Assembly (NCBI GenBank): GCA_963823895.1
Contig: CAWGNG010000020.1
Span: 310,001-374,000, forward strand
DNA length: 64,000 nt
Source of the DNA: G963675935 sp963823895
GTDB taxonomy: Bacteria; Planctomycetota; Planctomycetia; Pirellulales; Thermoguttaceae
Direction of reading: 5' to 3'
The notes under the pieces are model-generated. The model made no database searches, was not told where the DNA came from, and saw only the letters and a program-made list of their open reading frames with translations. Position 1 is the stretch's first letter. Each line of letters starts with the position of its first letter. The translations under genes and the position numbers were made by a program. Positions 50,673 through 58,444 of this stretch are shown here, piece by piece.

Positions 50673-52219
50673 ATGACGGCGAAGTCATTCTCGGTGTGGT
50701 GTGCCGGCGCGCTGGTTGTCGGCGGGATATTCTGGGTAGGCCAACAGCAACTTTGCGCAGCCGATCAACTGGCGGCCGTACAGCCGGGCGCGCCGGTGGT
50801 TTCCAGCGCGGCGCCCGCGGCGGTTCCTGCCTCTGGCGCCCTGCGCCGGTCACGGGCGCAGCGCCAGCGGTCACCCCCGCTCCTGCTCCATCGAACGCAG
50901 CGCCCTCGGCGACAAACCCGCCGATGGAAAGAGTCCCGCCGCCGGAAGCCGTCGCGACGCCCGATGGCGCCGCCCCCGCGAACGCTCAATGCTCCGAAGG
51001 GGATGAGTGCGCCGATGCCTGCTGCGGGCCGGTGTGCAGCCCTCCGGGCAAGTATTGGCTGCGGACCGACTACCTGGGGTGGTGGACCAACGGCACCAAG
51101 TTGCCGCCGCTGGTCACCACCAGCCCGACAGGAACGCCCGTCTCGCAAGCCGGCGTCCTGGGCGCTCCGGGTACGACGGTCCTCTTCGGCGATACCACGG
51201 TGGGCACCGACATGCGTTCGGGCTTCCGCACGACCATGGGAATGTGGCTCGACTGCTGCCACCTGTGGGACGTCGAGTTCGACTATCTCTCGCTGGGCGA
51301 GCGGACGAACGACTTCAGCATGTTCTCCACCGGCTTCCCCATCCTGGCCCGTCCCTTCTTCAACGTTGATGAAACCAACGCCCAGGCAAGCGAATTGGTC
51401 GCTTATCCCGGCACGCTCCAGGGAACCGTAACCGCCGATGCCCGCACCTACTTTCAGGGCGCGGGAGTAACGTTCAGCCGCAAGCTCTGCTCGTGCGATT
51501 CGTGCTGCTCGTGCGATTCCTGCGATTCATGTGATTCGTGCGGTTCGTCCGGTTCGTGCAGCGGTTGCGAAGGGAACTGCGGCGGCGCTTGCTGCTGCTG
51601 CCCGTGCCTCTTCTGCTGCCGAACCGATCTGTTGGTCGGCTTCCGCTACTACAACCTCGCCGACTTCTTGGGCGTCACCGAGGACCTCATGGTTACGGCC
51701 CCGGGCCCGACGCAGGGCACTACCATCTCGGTCAACGACAACTTCCGCACCCGCAATGATTTCTACGGGAGCGAGATTGGCTTGCGCACGCAAATCTATC
51801 GCGGCCGCTGGTCGTTTGAAGTGCTCACCAAGGTCGCCATGGGCAATAACCATCAGACCATCACCATCAACGGCCAAACCGCGACTACGCCCGCGGGCGG
51901 ACCCACCACGACCTACGACGCCGGCATTCTCGCCGGCCCCACCAATAGCGGCATCTATCAACGCGACCAGTTCACGGTCGTTCCGCAGTTGGGTCTGGAA
52001 CTCGGCTATCAGCTTAGCTGCCATTGGCGGACGTACATCGGTTATGACCTGCTCTACTGGGGCACCGTGGCGAAGGCCGCCGACCAAGTCGACCTGAACC
52101 TCGACCCGCGCAACTTCCCGCCCATCACCCAAACTGGCCTCCCCTTCCCCCAGTTCCCCGGCAAGACCGATTCCTTCTCGGCGCAGGGATTCCATCTCGG
52201 CCTAGAGCGGCGGTTCTAA
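50673..52219 (+). pseudogene. BBP7-like outer-membrane beta-barrel protein, one frameshift
   Basis: ATG 50673 (GGGGGGAAG upstream) gives a signal peptide MTAKSFSVWCAGALVVGGIF and VSSAAPAAVPASGA. Restoring one base near 50842 joins this to PAPVTGAAPAVTPAPAPSNA, a flexible linker, and then the barrel: YWLRTDYLGWWTNGTKLPPL, VGFRYYNLADFLGVTED, FYGSEIGLRTQIYRGRWSFE and a C-terminal FHLGLERRF with a final aromatic, as in outer-membrane barrels. In the middle is a remarkable cysteine-rich loop (CSCDSCCSCDSCDSCDSCGS ... CCCCPCLFCC, 51484-51620). Probably a surface protein. The frameshift may be a sequencing loss. Confidence 0.7.
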
Positions 52220-52239
52220 TGCGGGCTGCACACAAATGC

Positions 52240-52317
52240 CCGCTCTCCCTTTGGGAGAAACGGCGATCAGTCCCCTCTCCCTTTGGGAGAGGGTTAGGGT
52301 GAGGGCCTGAGAACAAG
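52240..52317. repeat. CTCTCCCTTTGGGAGA repeat
   Basis: Two hairpins (GCTCTCCCTTTGGGAGAAAC and CCCTCTCCCTTTGGGAGAGG) and TTAGGGTGAGGGCC, same family as 39512-39650. Confidence 0.85.
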
Positions 52318-52328
52318 GCGAACACGTT

Positions 52329-52356
52329 AGGGCGGCAGTTGCACTGCCGCCCCGCG
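52329..52356. repeat. Hairpin GGGCGGCAGTTGCACTGCCGCCC
   Basis: Perfect 10-bp stem around a 3-base centre, same family as 31280-31305. Confidence 0.85.
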
Positions 52357-52416
52357 TGCGTTTCTTGTAGATTCTCTCCGGCGAGCGTATACTTTCTTCA
52401 GGTGGGGAGCGGTGGA

Positions 52417-52656
52417 ATGGCGACGAGTTTCGACATTCTCGGCGACATCAGAGACGTCGAGACCATCGCGGCTGGCCAGGGAGTCCATGTTCGACGCCAC
52501 TTGGATCGCACCTACGGAAAAGGTCGTTGGAGGAAGATGAAGGGCATGGCAACGGTGCGGCTGGCGGACGGCACCCTTTGCGAAGCCGAGGTCCATTGGT
52601 TCGAATCACACGGAATCGGTCGGAAAGACTACAAGATTAAGAGGATCATCCGATGA
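52417..52656 (+). CDS. Small conserved-looking hypothetical protein
   Basis: 79 residues, MATSFDILGDIRDVETIAAG QGVHVRRHL...EVHWFESHGIGRKDYKIKRI. Beta-rich and basic. It overlaps the next start by four bases (ATGA, 52653-52656), so the two are translationally coupled. Family not recognised. Confidence 0.6.
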   Translation: MATSFDILGDIRDVETIAAGQGVHVRRHLDRTYGKGRWRKMKGMATVRLADGTLCEAEVHWFESHGIGRKDYKIKRIIR

Positions 52657-52877
52657 GCGACTACGTCATCTGCATCAACAATGCCTACAATCCCGCAAGT
52701 CTGATTCTCGGCAGAGTCTACCGCAGGCTTCCGGATGCCGAAGCGGAAGCGCACAACATGCTCCGTGTCGTAGATGAGGACACGTCCGAACCGGATGGCT
52801 ATCTCTATCCGGACTCACTCTTCGCGCCTATCGAACTGCCGGAATCTGCCCGGCGGGCGCTGGCGGCGGCCGGTTGA
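52653..52877 (+). CDS. Small hypothetical protein, coupled to the preceding gene
   Basis: 74 residues, MSDYVICINNAYNPASLILG RVYRRLPDAEAEAHNMLRVV. The layout (a strand, then a loop reading LGRVYRRLPD, then VDEDTSEPDGYLYPDSLFAP) resembles small phage-type or immunity-type beta-barrel proteins. Function unknown. ATGA overlap with the upstream gene. Confidence 0.6.
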   Translation: MSDYVICINNAYNPASLILGRVYRRLPDAEAEAHNMLRVVDEDTSEPDGYLYPDSLFAPIELPESARRALAAAG

Positions 52878-52894
52878 TGATGTAGGATCGTACC

Positions 52895-53395
52895 ATGAAG
52901 TTGCGATACAAGACGACAATCGTCGTTGCTGGCTTCGTTGTCCTGCTCTCTCTCGCCGCATCGCTTTTCATTGCATTCCAGCCCGATCCACGCTACGACC
53001 GCGAAAAAGTCCATCCCCGGCTTCTCTCCCTTCAGCAGCCATACAAGACCGTCAGGACCTACTACTTTATGGACGGCGGGAGCATCGGCATCGAAATCGT
53101 TGACCGCGAGGGCCGCAAGGAACAGTTCGCCGTCCTTGCACTGATGGGCGAGCCCAATCCCTACACGCGCGTCCTCGTTGGCGGGCTACACCATCGCGCA
53201 CCGGGCGCCGTCGAGTTGCACGATCCAGAAAGCACTCGGCGCATGTTGATCTGCGTTCTCAGCGACTATCCCAACCGTAAGGCGTCCGACAACGCCAACC
53301 TGGCGCACCTGCGCGGGTATACCAAGGATAGCATCACGCTCTGGTATCACAGGTGTCGTGGAGACATCGGGGACGACGAGGAGTACATTTATTGA
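52895..53395 (+). CDS. Membrane-anchored hypothetical protein
   Basis: 166 residues. One N-terminal hydrophobic anchor (TIVVAGFVVLLSLAASLFIA, about residues 8-27). The rest is a soluble domain on the outer side of the membrane with FMDGGSIGIEIVDREGRKEQ and TLWYHRCRGDIGDDEEYIY at the C-terminus. Follows the two small genes by 17 bp, so it may be in one operon. Function unknown. Confidence 0.5.
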   Translation: MKLRYKTTIVVAGFVVLLSLAASLFIAFQPDPRYDREKVHPRLLSLQQPYKTVRTYYFMDGGSIGIEIVDREGRKEQFAVLALMGEPNPYTRVLVGGLHHRAPGAVELHDPESTRRMLICVLSDYPNRKASDNANLAHLRGYTKDSITLWYHRCRGDIGDDEEYIY

Positions 53396-53578
53396 CGCGC
53401 GGCCCGGCGTCATCCACCCGCGGGTCGCAAACGGTGGGCCAATGAACCGCCGCGTAACCTGCCTGTTCGAGCGTGGTATCCATTCGACGGACCGGTTCCT
53501 ATCGACAACGATCTGAAGGCTCATTGGACCGCATCTTGACGGCCACGGCGTGCGTGCTACCGTGCTACAATGTACTAC

Positions 53579-53794
53579 ATGAACACGCTTACCATTCGAA
53601 TCCCCGACGAACTGCGGGCCGATCTGCTGGAGATCAGCTCTCGGCAAAACATGCCCGTGAGCGATCTGGTGCGCGAGTCGATCCGCCGCTATGTGGCCAA
53701 CGAGCGGTTTCGAGCACTCCGCAAACGCACGCTCCCCTTTGCCGAGGCGCAAAGGCTCTTGACCGACGAGGACGTCTTTCGGGCTATCTCATAA
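53579..53794 (+). CDS. Ribbon-helix-helix antitoxin-like protein
   Basis: 71 residues from ATG 53579; ATG 53570 is the alternative. MNTLTIRIPDELRADLLEIS SRQNMPVSDLVRESIRRYVA is a CopG/RHH DNA-binding domain followed by a toxin-binding tail (LLTDEDVFRAIS). Such antitoxins usually neutralise a PIN-domain RNase encoded directly downstream. Here only a deleted toxin remnant follows. Confidence 0.75.
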   Translation: MNTLTIRIPDELRADLLEISSRQNMPVSDLVRESIRRYVANERFRALRKRTLPFAEAQRLLTDEDVFRAIS

Positions 53795-53874
53795 AGATCG
53801 TGCTGAAGCGTTTTGCACGATGCCACATCGTCACCCCGAGGCAATTCTGGTCGCTAATGCACGAGCCGTCGTAG
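53791..53874 (+). pseudogene. PIN-domain toxin remnant with internal deletion
   Basis: The frame IKIVLKRFARCHIVTPRQFW SLMHEPS begins at the antitoxin stop (ATAAAG, where a functional gene would have ATGAAG or similar). IKIVL resembles the first strand of a PIN toxin and IVTPRQFWSLM resembles its last strand and helix. The catalytic middle of about 110 residues is missing, so it is inactive. Confidence 0.55.
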
Positions 53875-53877
53875 TGG

Positions 53878-55158
53878 CTATGCCCGCCGCAGTGCCTTGT
53901 CCGAGATGTCTTTGCGACACCACGCCCCCGGCCAGCGGATGCACTTGACCGCTCGATAAGCGTTCAGCTTCGCCTTGGCGATGCTCTCGCCCAGTGCGGT
54001 GACGTTCAGCACGCGGCCGCCGGCGGTGATCACGCCGCCGTTATCGACTGCCGTGCCGGCGTGAAACACCTTCACGTCGGGCAGCGAGTCGGCGTCGACC
54101 AGTCCGCGAATCGGATGCCCCTTCTTATAGTCGCCCGGATAGCCTTGGCTGGCCATCACCACGCACACCGCCGGCCGCGGATCCCACTCCAACGGTCCGA
54201 TCTGATCGAGCCGCCCCTCGACCGTCGCCTCCAGCACGTCCAGCAGGTCGGTCTTCAACCGCATCAGCAGCGGCTGGCACTCGGGATCGCCGAAACGCAC
54301 GTTGTATTCGAGCACCTTCGGCCCCTGCTTGGTCATCATCAAGCCGGCGTAGAGCACGCCGCGGAATGACCGCCGCGCCCGCTTCATCGCGTGGACCGTC
54401 GGCACCAGAATGTGCTCCTCGATCCAGTGCAGCGCCGCGTCATCCACCAGCGGCGCCGGGCAGTACGCCCCCATGCCGCCGGTGTTCGGGCCGGTGTCGC
54501 CGTCGAACGCCGCTTTGTGGTCCTGCGCCGGCTGAAGTGTGACGATCGTGTGCCCGTCGGTAATCGCCAGCACGCTCGCCTCTTGGCCATCGAGCCGCTC
54601 CTCGATCACCAGCCGGTCGCCGGCAGCGCCGAAGACCTTCTCCCGCGCGATCTGCTCGACCGCCGCGATCGCCTCGTCCCGCCCCGCGCAGACGACCACC
54701 CCCTTGCCGGCGGCCAGCCCGTCGGCCTTCACCACCACCGGCACGTCTTCCCGATCGTTGAGAAACCGCAACGCCTCGTCCGCATTGGCGAAGACCTGGT
54801 AGTCGGCGGTGGGCACGTCGGCGTGGCGGAGCAGGTTCTTGCAGAAGACCTTGCTGCTTTCCAGTTCCGCCGCCGCGCGGTGCGGCCCGAACGCCCGCAG
54901 TCCCGCCGCCTCGAACGCATCGACGATCCCGGCGGCCAGCGGTGCCTCGGGCCCGACGACGCACATCCCCACGTCGTTCTCCTTGGCGAAGTCGATCAAG
55001 CCGGCCACGTCCGACGCCGGAATATCCACGTTCTCCCCATCCAGGTCGGTGCCGGCGTTGCCCGGGGCCACAAAGACGTGGTCGGCGCGCGGGCTTTGCG
55101 TGATCTTCCATGCCAGCGCGTGCTCCCGACCTCCAGCGCCCACGATCAAAACGTTCAT
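53878..55158 (-). CDS. purD: Phosphoribosylamine-glycine ligase
   Basis: 426 residues from ATG 55158 (AGGA eight bases upstream; ATG 55167 is the alternative). It starts MNVLIVGAGGREHALAWKIT. ATP-grasp motifs are KADGLAAGKGVVVCAG (about residues 142-157), FDGDTGPNTGGMGAYCPAPL and VLEYNVRFGDPECQPLLMRL. It makes glycinamide ribonucleotide in purine synthesis. It is convergent with the antitoxin/toxin-remnant pair. Confidence 0.92.
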   Translation of the reverse strand: MNVLIVGAGGREHALAWKITQSPRADHVFVAPGNAGTDLDGENVDIPASDVAGLIDFAKENDVGMCVVGPEAPLAAGIVDAFEAAGLRAFGPHRAAAELESSKVFCKNLLRHADVPTADYQVFANADEALRFLNDREDVPVVVKADGLAAGKGVVVCAGRDEAIAAVEQIAREKVFGAAGDRLVIEERLDGQEASVLAITDGHTIVTLQPAQDHKAAFDGDTGPNTGGMGAYCPAPLVDDAALHWIEEHILVPTVHAMKRARRSFRGVLYAGLMMTKQGPKVLEYNVRFGDPECQPLLMRLKTDLLDVLEATVEGRLDQIGPLEWDPRPAVCVVMASQGYPGDYKKGHPIRGLVDADSLPDVKVFHAGTAVDNGGVITAGGRVLNVTALGESIAKAKLNAYRAVKCIRWPGAWCRKDISDKALRRA

Positions 55159-55258
55159 TTGGTCCATCCTGGTTGCGTTGCGGAGCCCGCCGCAAGACCG
55201 TATCATTGTAATGCAAATCGCCGGTTTTCAATAGGGGGCAATGTTCTGCGCGGGGGAA

Positions 55259-55333
55259 GGGGGACCAAGGAGGTTGTCGAGAAAGCGTCTCCATCTTGCG
55301 AGGCTTATCGCCGACAATCTCCTCCGTCCCCTT
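55259..55333. repeat. Palindromic repeat family D (GGGGGACCAAGGAGG...CCTCCGTCCCC)
   Basis: Arms GGGGGACCAAGGAGGTTGTC and GACAATCTCCTCCGTCCCC around AGCGTCTCCATCTTGCGAGG. Related to the lipB insertion at 36654-36730. It ends 11 bp before the Rieske start, so it occupies the promoter or leader. Confidence 0.85.
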
Positions 55334-55344
55334 AGGTTATTGAC

Positions 55345-55860
55345 ATGAATCTTAATCGTCGCGGCTTGCTCCGAGCGATCTTCGGCTCCGCCTTCGCCCT
55401 GGGCGTGACGGGCTTGGCCGCCGTCTCCGCGCTCTGGGCCGCGGCCATCGCTCGATTCATGACCCCCAACGTCACCAATCAGCCGCCGCGAACCTTCAAG
55501 GCGGGCAAACCCGCCGATTACGCCGACGGCAGCGTCGAAACCAAATACCGCCAAACCCACGGCGTCTGGATCGTCCGCCAGCCCCACCCCGGCCGCGCGC
55601 GGATCGTCGCGCTGCGCACCGCCTGCACCCACTTGGGTTGCATGACGGTCTGGCAAGAAAGCCAGCAGCGGTTCCGCTGCCCCTGTCACGGCAGCGCGTT
55701 TACGAAAGAGGGGATCAACGTCGCCGGCCCCGCCCCCCGCCCGTTGGAACGCTGCGCCATCCGCATCGCCGACGACGGCCGCCTCGAAATCGACACCGCC
55801 CGCACCTTCCGCCAAGACCTCGGTCAGTGGACCGACCCGCAGAGCTTCGTCGAAGCATAA
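55345..55860 (+). CDS. Rieske 2Fe-2S protein of a cytochrome bc/b6f-type complex
   Basis: 171 residues. An N-terminal Tat-like signal anchor (MNLNRRGLLRAIFGSAFALG, then VTGLAAVSALWAAA) is followed by the Rieske domain with CTHLGC (about residues 92-97) and CPCHGS (about residues 112-117), the ligands of the 2Fe-2S cluster. It passes electrons from quinol to a cytochrome c-like acceptor on the outer side of the membrane. It heads an operon with the two cytochrome b subunits. The gene is 45 bp downstream of a leader palindrome. Confidence 0.9.
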   Translation: MNLNRRGLLRAIFGSAFALGVTGLAAVSALWAAAIARFMTPNVTNQPPRTFKAGKPADYADGSVETKYRQTHGVWIVRQPHPGRARIVALRTACTHLGCMTVWQESQQRFRCPCHGSAFTKEGINVAGPAPRPLERCAIRIADDGRLEIDTARTFRQDLGQWTDPQSFVEA

Positions 55861-55955
55861 TCGCGCGAAGCCGCAAGCGGCCCCCAATTTCCAATCCCTA
55901 ATCCCTAATCCCTAATCCCCCATCTCAAATCTCAAATCTTCAATCTCAAATCCCC
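55861..55955. repeat. GAAGCCGCAAGCGGC hairpin and CCCTAATC/CAAATCT repeats
   Basis: GCGAAGCCGCAAGCGGCCCC and then AATCCCTAATCCCTAATCCC and CAAATCTCAAATCTTCAATC fill the gap between the Rieske and cytochrome b genes. Same units as 22790-22904. Confidence 0.85.
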
Positions 55956-55968
55956 CCCGTCCCCCGCC

Positions 55969-56565
55969 ATGCTCGGCAACTTCCTCCTCCATCTCCATCC
56001 GCCGTCGATCAAAACCCACGCCCTGCGCCCCAGCTTCACCTGGTGCATGGGCGGCATCACCTCCTTCCTCTTCCTGGTCGAAATGCTCAGCGGCGTGCTG
56101 TTGATGTTCTACTATCGCCCGACAATCGAATGGGCGTACCACGACATGCTCGATCTCCGCAACGTGGTCTCGTTCGGCGCACTCCGCGAAATCCACCGTT
56201 GGGCCGGCCACGCCATGCTGATCGCCGTCATGCTCCACATGTACCGCGTCTTCCTTACCGGCAGTTACAAGCCGCCGCGGCAGTTCAACTGGTGCATCGG
56301 CGTGCTGCTCTTGGTGCTAGTGTTCGCGTTCTCTTTCACCGGCTACTTGCTGCCGTGGGATCAGTTGTCGCTTTGGGCGGTCACGGTCGGGGCGAACCTC
56401 GCCGGCGACGCCCGCTTGCTGCTCCTCGGCGATCGCAGCGTCGGCGAAGAGACCCTCAACCGCTTTTACGTCCTGCACTGTCTCGCCCTGCCGCTGGCCG
56501 CCGCGTCGCTAATGGCCCTCCATTTCTGGCGCGTCCGCAAAGACGGCATCAGCGGACCACTATAG
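55969..56565 (+). CDS. Cytochrome b N-terminal subunit (b6-like)
   Basis: 198 residues with four membrane helices. Heme-ligating histidines are in EIHRWAGHAMLIAVMLHMYR and in RFYVLHCLALPLAAASLMAL HFWR, and the Qo-site-like LPWDQLSLWAVTV segment is present. It is split from the C-terminal half, as in b6/subunit IV systems. It transfers electrons between the two quinone sites of the complex. It follows the Rieske gene across a short repeat block. Confidence 0.88.
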   Translation: MLGNFLLHLHPPSIKTHALRPSFTWCMGGITSFLFLVEMLSGVLLMFYYRPTIEWAYHDMLDLRNVVSFGALREIHRWAGHAMLIAVMLHMYRVFLTGSYKPPRQFNWCIGVLLLVLVFAFSFTGYLLPWDQLSLWAVTVGANLAGDARLLLLGDRSVGEETLNRFYVLHCLALPLAAASLMALHFWRVRKDGISGPL

Positions 56566-56569
56566 ACCC

Positions 56570-57319
56570 ATGAAAACCGCCATCCAGAACCTGTTCAGCC
56601 CCGCGACGGTCTTCGTCGCTTGGTTCGCTACGTTGGCGGCGTTGTATCTCGGCCGTCGCTGGTTCGTGCGTCCGCTGATGGCGTCGATGCTGTCGGCCGC
56701 GTTGTTGGCGTTTCTCGGCCTCTCCTTGGCCGATCCCCGTTTCGCCGCCGTGGCGACCGCGCCGGACAACGTCGCCGTGCTGGCGATGTTCGGCCTGCTC
56801 GGCTTTTTCACCTGGCTGGCCACTGCCCAGGCCGTCGAGAACGACCGCCGCATTTCCCACGGCCTGCCGCTGCGCGAAACCGAGTTCGCCCGCAAGGTCC
56901 GCACCTGGCCCGACCTGGTCTACAGCGAGCTGATTTGCATGATCGTTGTCATGACGTTGCTGATGGTCTGGTCGCTCTTGGTTCCCGCCCCATTGGAGCA
57001 GCCGGCCAACGCCGCCGTCACGCCGAACCCCTCGAAGGCCCCCTGGTATTTCCTCGGCCTGCAAGAGCTCCTCTTCCACACCGACGCCTGGTTGGCCGGC
57101 CTCTTGGTCCCCGCGCTAATCGTCGTCGCCCTGCTTCTCCTCCCCTATCTCGACCGCAACCCCAGCGGCAGCGGCTACTACACCATCCGCCAGCGCCGCT
57201 TCGTCTATCTCCTCTTCCAATTCGCCTTCTGGCTCTGGCTCCTGCTAATCCTCATCGCCGCCTTCCTCCGCGGCCCCAATTGGGAATTCCACTGCCCGTA
57301 TGAGATTCCCGGCCCATAG
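56570..57319 (+). CDS. Cytochrome b C-terminal subunit (subunit IV-like) with N-terminal extension
   Basis: 249 residues. The second half carries the cytochrome b C-terminal signature PNPSKAPWYFLGLQELLFHT (about residues 153-172) and two further membrane helices. The first ~120 residues add three hydrophobic segments not seen in plant-type subunit IV. No heme c motif (CxxCH) is present. It starts 4 bp after the b6-like gene. Together the three genes encode the quinol-oxidising core. No cytochrome c subunit is adjacent. Confidence 0.85.
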   Translation: MKTAIQNLFSPATVFVAWFATLAALYLGRRWFVRPLMASMLSAALLAFLGLSLADPRFAAVATAPDNVAVLAMFGLLGFFTWLATAQAVENDRRISHGLPLRETEFARKVRTWPDLVYSELICMIVVMTLLMVWSLLVPAPLEQPANAAVTPNPSKAPWYFLGLQELLFHTDAWLAGLLVPALIVVALLLLPYLDRNPSGSGYYTIRQRRFVYLLFQFAFWLWLLLILIAAFLRGPNWEFHCPYEIPGP

Positions 57320-57427
57320 CGGGCGGACGACTCATTTCATCGACAACCATTGTTCTTCGCAATGGAATTGCTTGCAGGGCGGCGAGGTTTCAGAGCTGAT
57401 CGGGGATCGGAGCGAAAAGGCTAGACC

Positions 57428-57649
57428 ATGACGTATCTGTTGCAACAAGCCATATCCGCGGTTCAGACACCCAAAGCCGATCAAGATATGATCGCCAGCG
57501 TCATTATGGCCGAATTGGCCGATGAAGAGCGCTGGAAGAGCCGCTTCAACGAGACCCAACCGCAATTGGCCGGGGGAGCAACAGGGGCCGGAGTCCTTTC
57601 TGGCGGCGTGAAAGGATGCGACAAAGACTCCACACCCCTCCAATCTTGA
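57428..57649 (+). CDS. Hypothetical protein resembling the N-terminus of small antitoxins
   Basis: 73 residues, MTYLLQQAISAVQTPKADQD MIASVIMAELADEERWKSRF. The MxELADEERW pattern recalls a family of planctomycete/cyanobacterial antitoxin-like proteins, but the C-terminal half (GGATGAGVLSGGVKGCDKDS) looks out of frame or degenerate. Could be a remnant of a toxin-antitoxin pair. Low certainty. Confidence 0.35.
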   Translation: MTYLLQQAISAVQTPKADQDMIASVIMAELADEERWKSRFNETQPQLAGGATGAGVLSGGVKGCDKDSTPLQS

Positions 57650-57780
57650 TCTCCCGCGGACCCCTTTGACCTTCGACCACAAAGCCGCCTTCGTAGGAAC
57701 ATGTGTGTGTGGTCAGCGTCACGAATTCTATCGGGAGAAGTCGCGTCGTAACGGCCCACCCGCACAACGTGCGGCAACCA

Positions 57781-58443
57781 CTATGAACTCCGTGAGAGTT
57801 CGTTTTCCGATTGCTGAATCAGCAACTTTATCCCTGACTCACAGGAGCGGTACTCTCGCACGCTCTGAAGGATTGCGTGCGATGCTGATTCTCTAGTTGA
57901 AATGAGCGCCTTCGGAACCGGAAGCGTCAAGAGCGCCTGTTCATCGAAACGGGGATGGTGGCCGCCCTCTTGTGACGCTGCCAAGACCTCCTGAACCTGT
58001 TGGGAAAGAAAAAATGGAACTAGAAACGCAATTGATCTGCTGTCTGTTGATCGCAAGACGTAGAACTCGGTCGAACAGGCCAAACACGCGCCGTCGATAT
58101 TGGGAATCTGATCGTCCACATAGGCAACCTGGCGCAAGTAAGGCCGCAGGCGAGATACCACGATATCGCCAGGCTGAGCAGTTTTTTTCGTGCTGCCGAT
58201 GTCATAGGTAGGGAGCTTCCTCGAAATGACGATGCCCTCTTTCGCATCGGACGTGTCTAGCACTAGCCAGGGGCCACTATCGTCCGCTGGCTGAACGACC
58301 TTCCTGACACTTCGCGCGATCGCGCCGAGCAGCACTGTTTCTGCGTCTCCCGCGTCAAGCAATCTTCGCGGATCATATCTCTCGGGAGCGAGCACGAAGG
58401 TTGCAGCTAGAACGCTTCGCTTCCTTGATGCGATAAGGGCCAT
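57781..58443 (-). CDS. Half-length specificity (S) subunit of a restriction-modification system
   Basis: 220 residues from ATG 58443. The segment QPGDIVVSRLRPYLRQVAYV and later FVPFFLSQQVQEVLAASQEG followed by HHPRFDEQALLTLPVP match one target-recognition domain plus one conserved helix of HsdS. A classical HsdS has two such halves (~400 residues), so this should act as a dimer and recognise a palindromic or repeated half-site. It begins one base after the methylase ends, so the two are co-transcribed. Confidence 0.75.
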   Translation of the reverse strand: MALIASRKRSVLAATFVLAPERYDPRRLLDAGDAETVLLGAIARSVRKVVQPADDSGPWLVLDTSDAKEGIVISRKLPTYDIGSTKKTAQPGDIVVSRLRPYLRQVAYVDDQIPNIDGACLACSTEFYVLRSTDSRSIAFLVPFFLSQQVQEVLAASQEGGHHPRFDEQALLTLPVPKALISTRESASHAILQSVREYRSCESGIKLLIQQSENELSRSS

Positions 58444-58444
58444 T

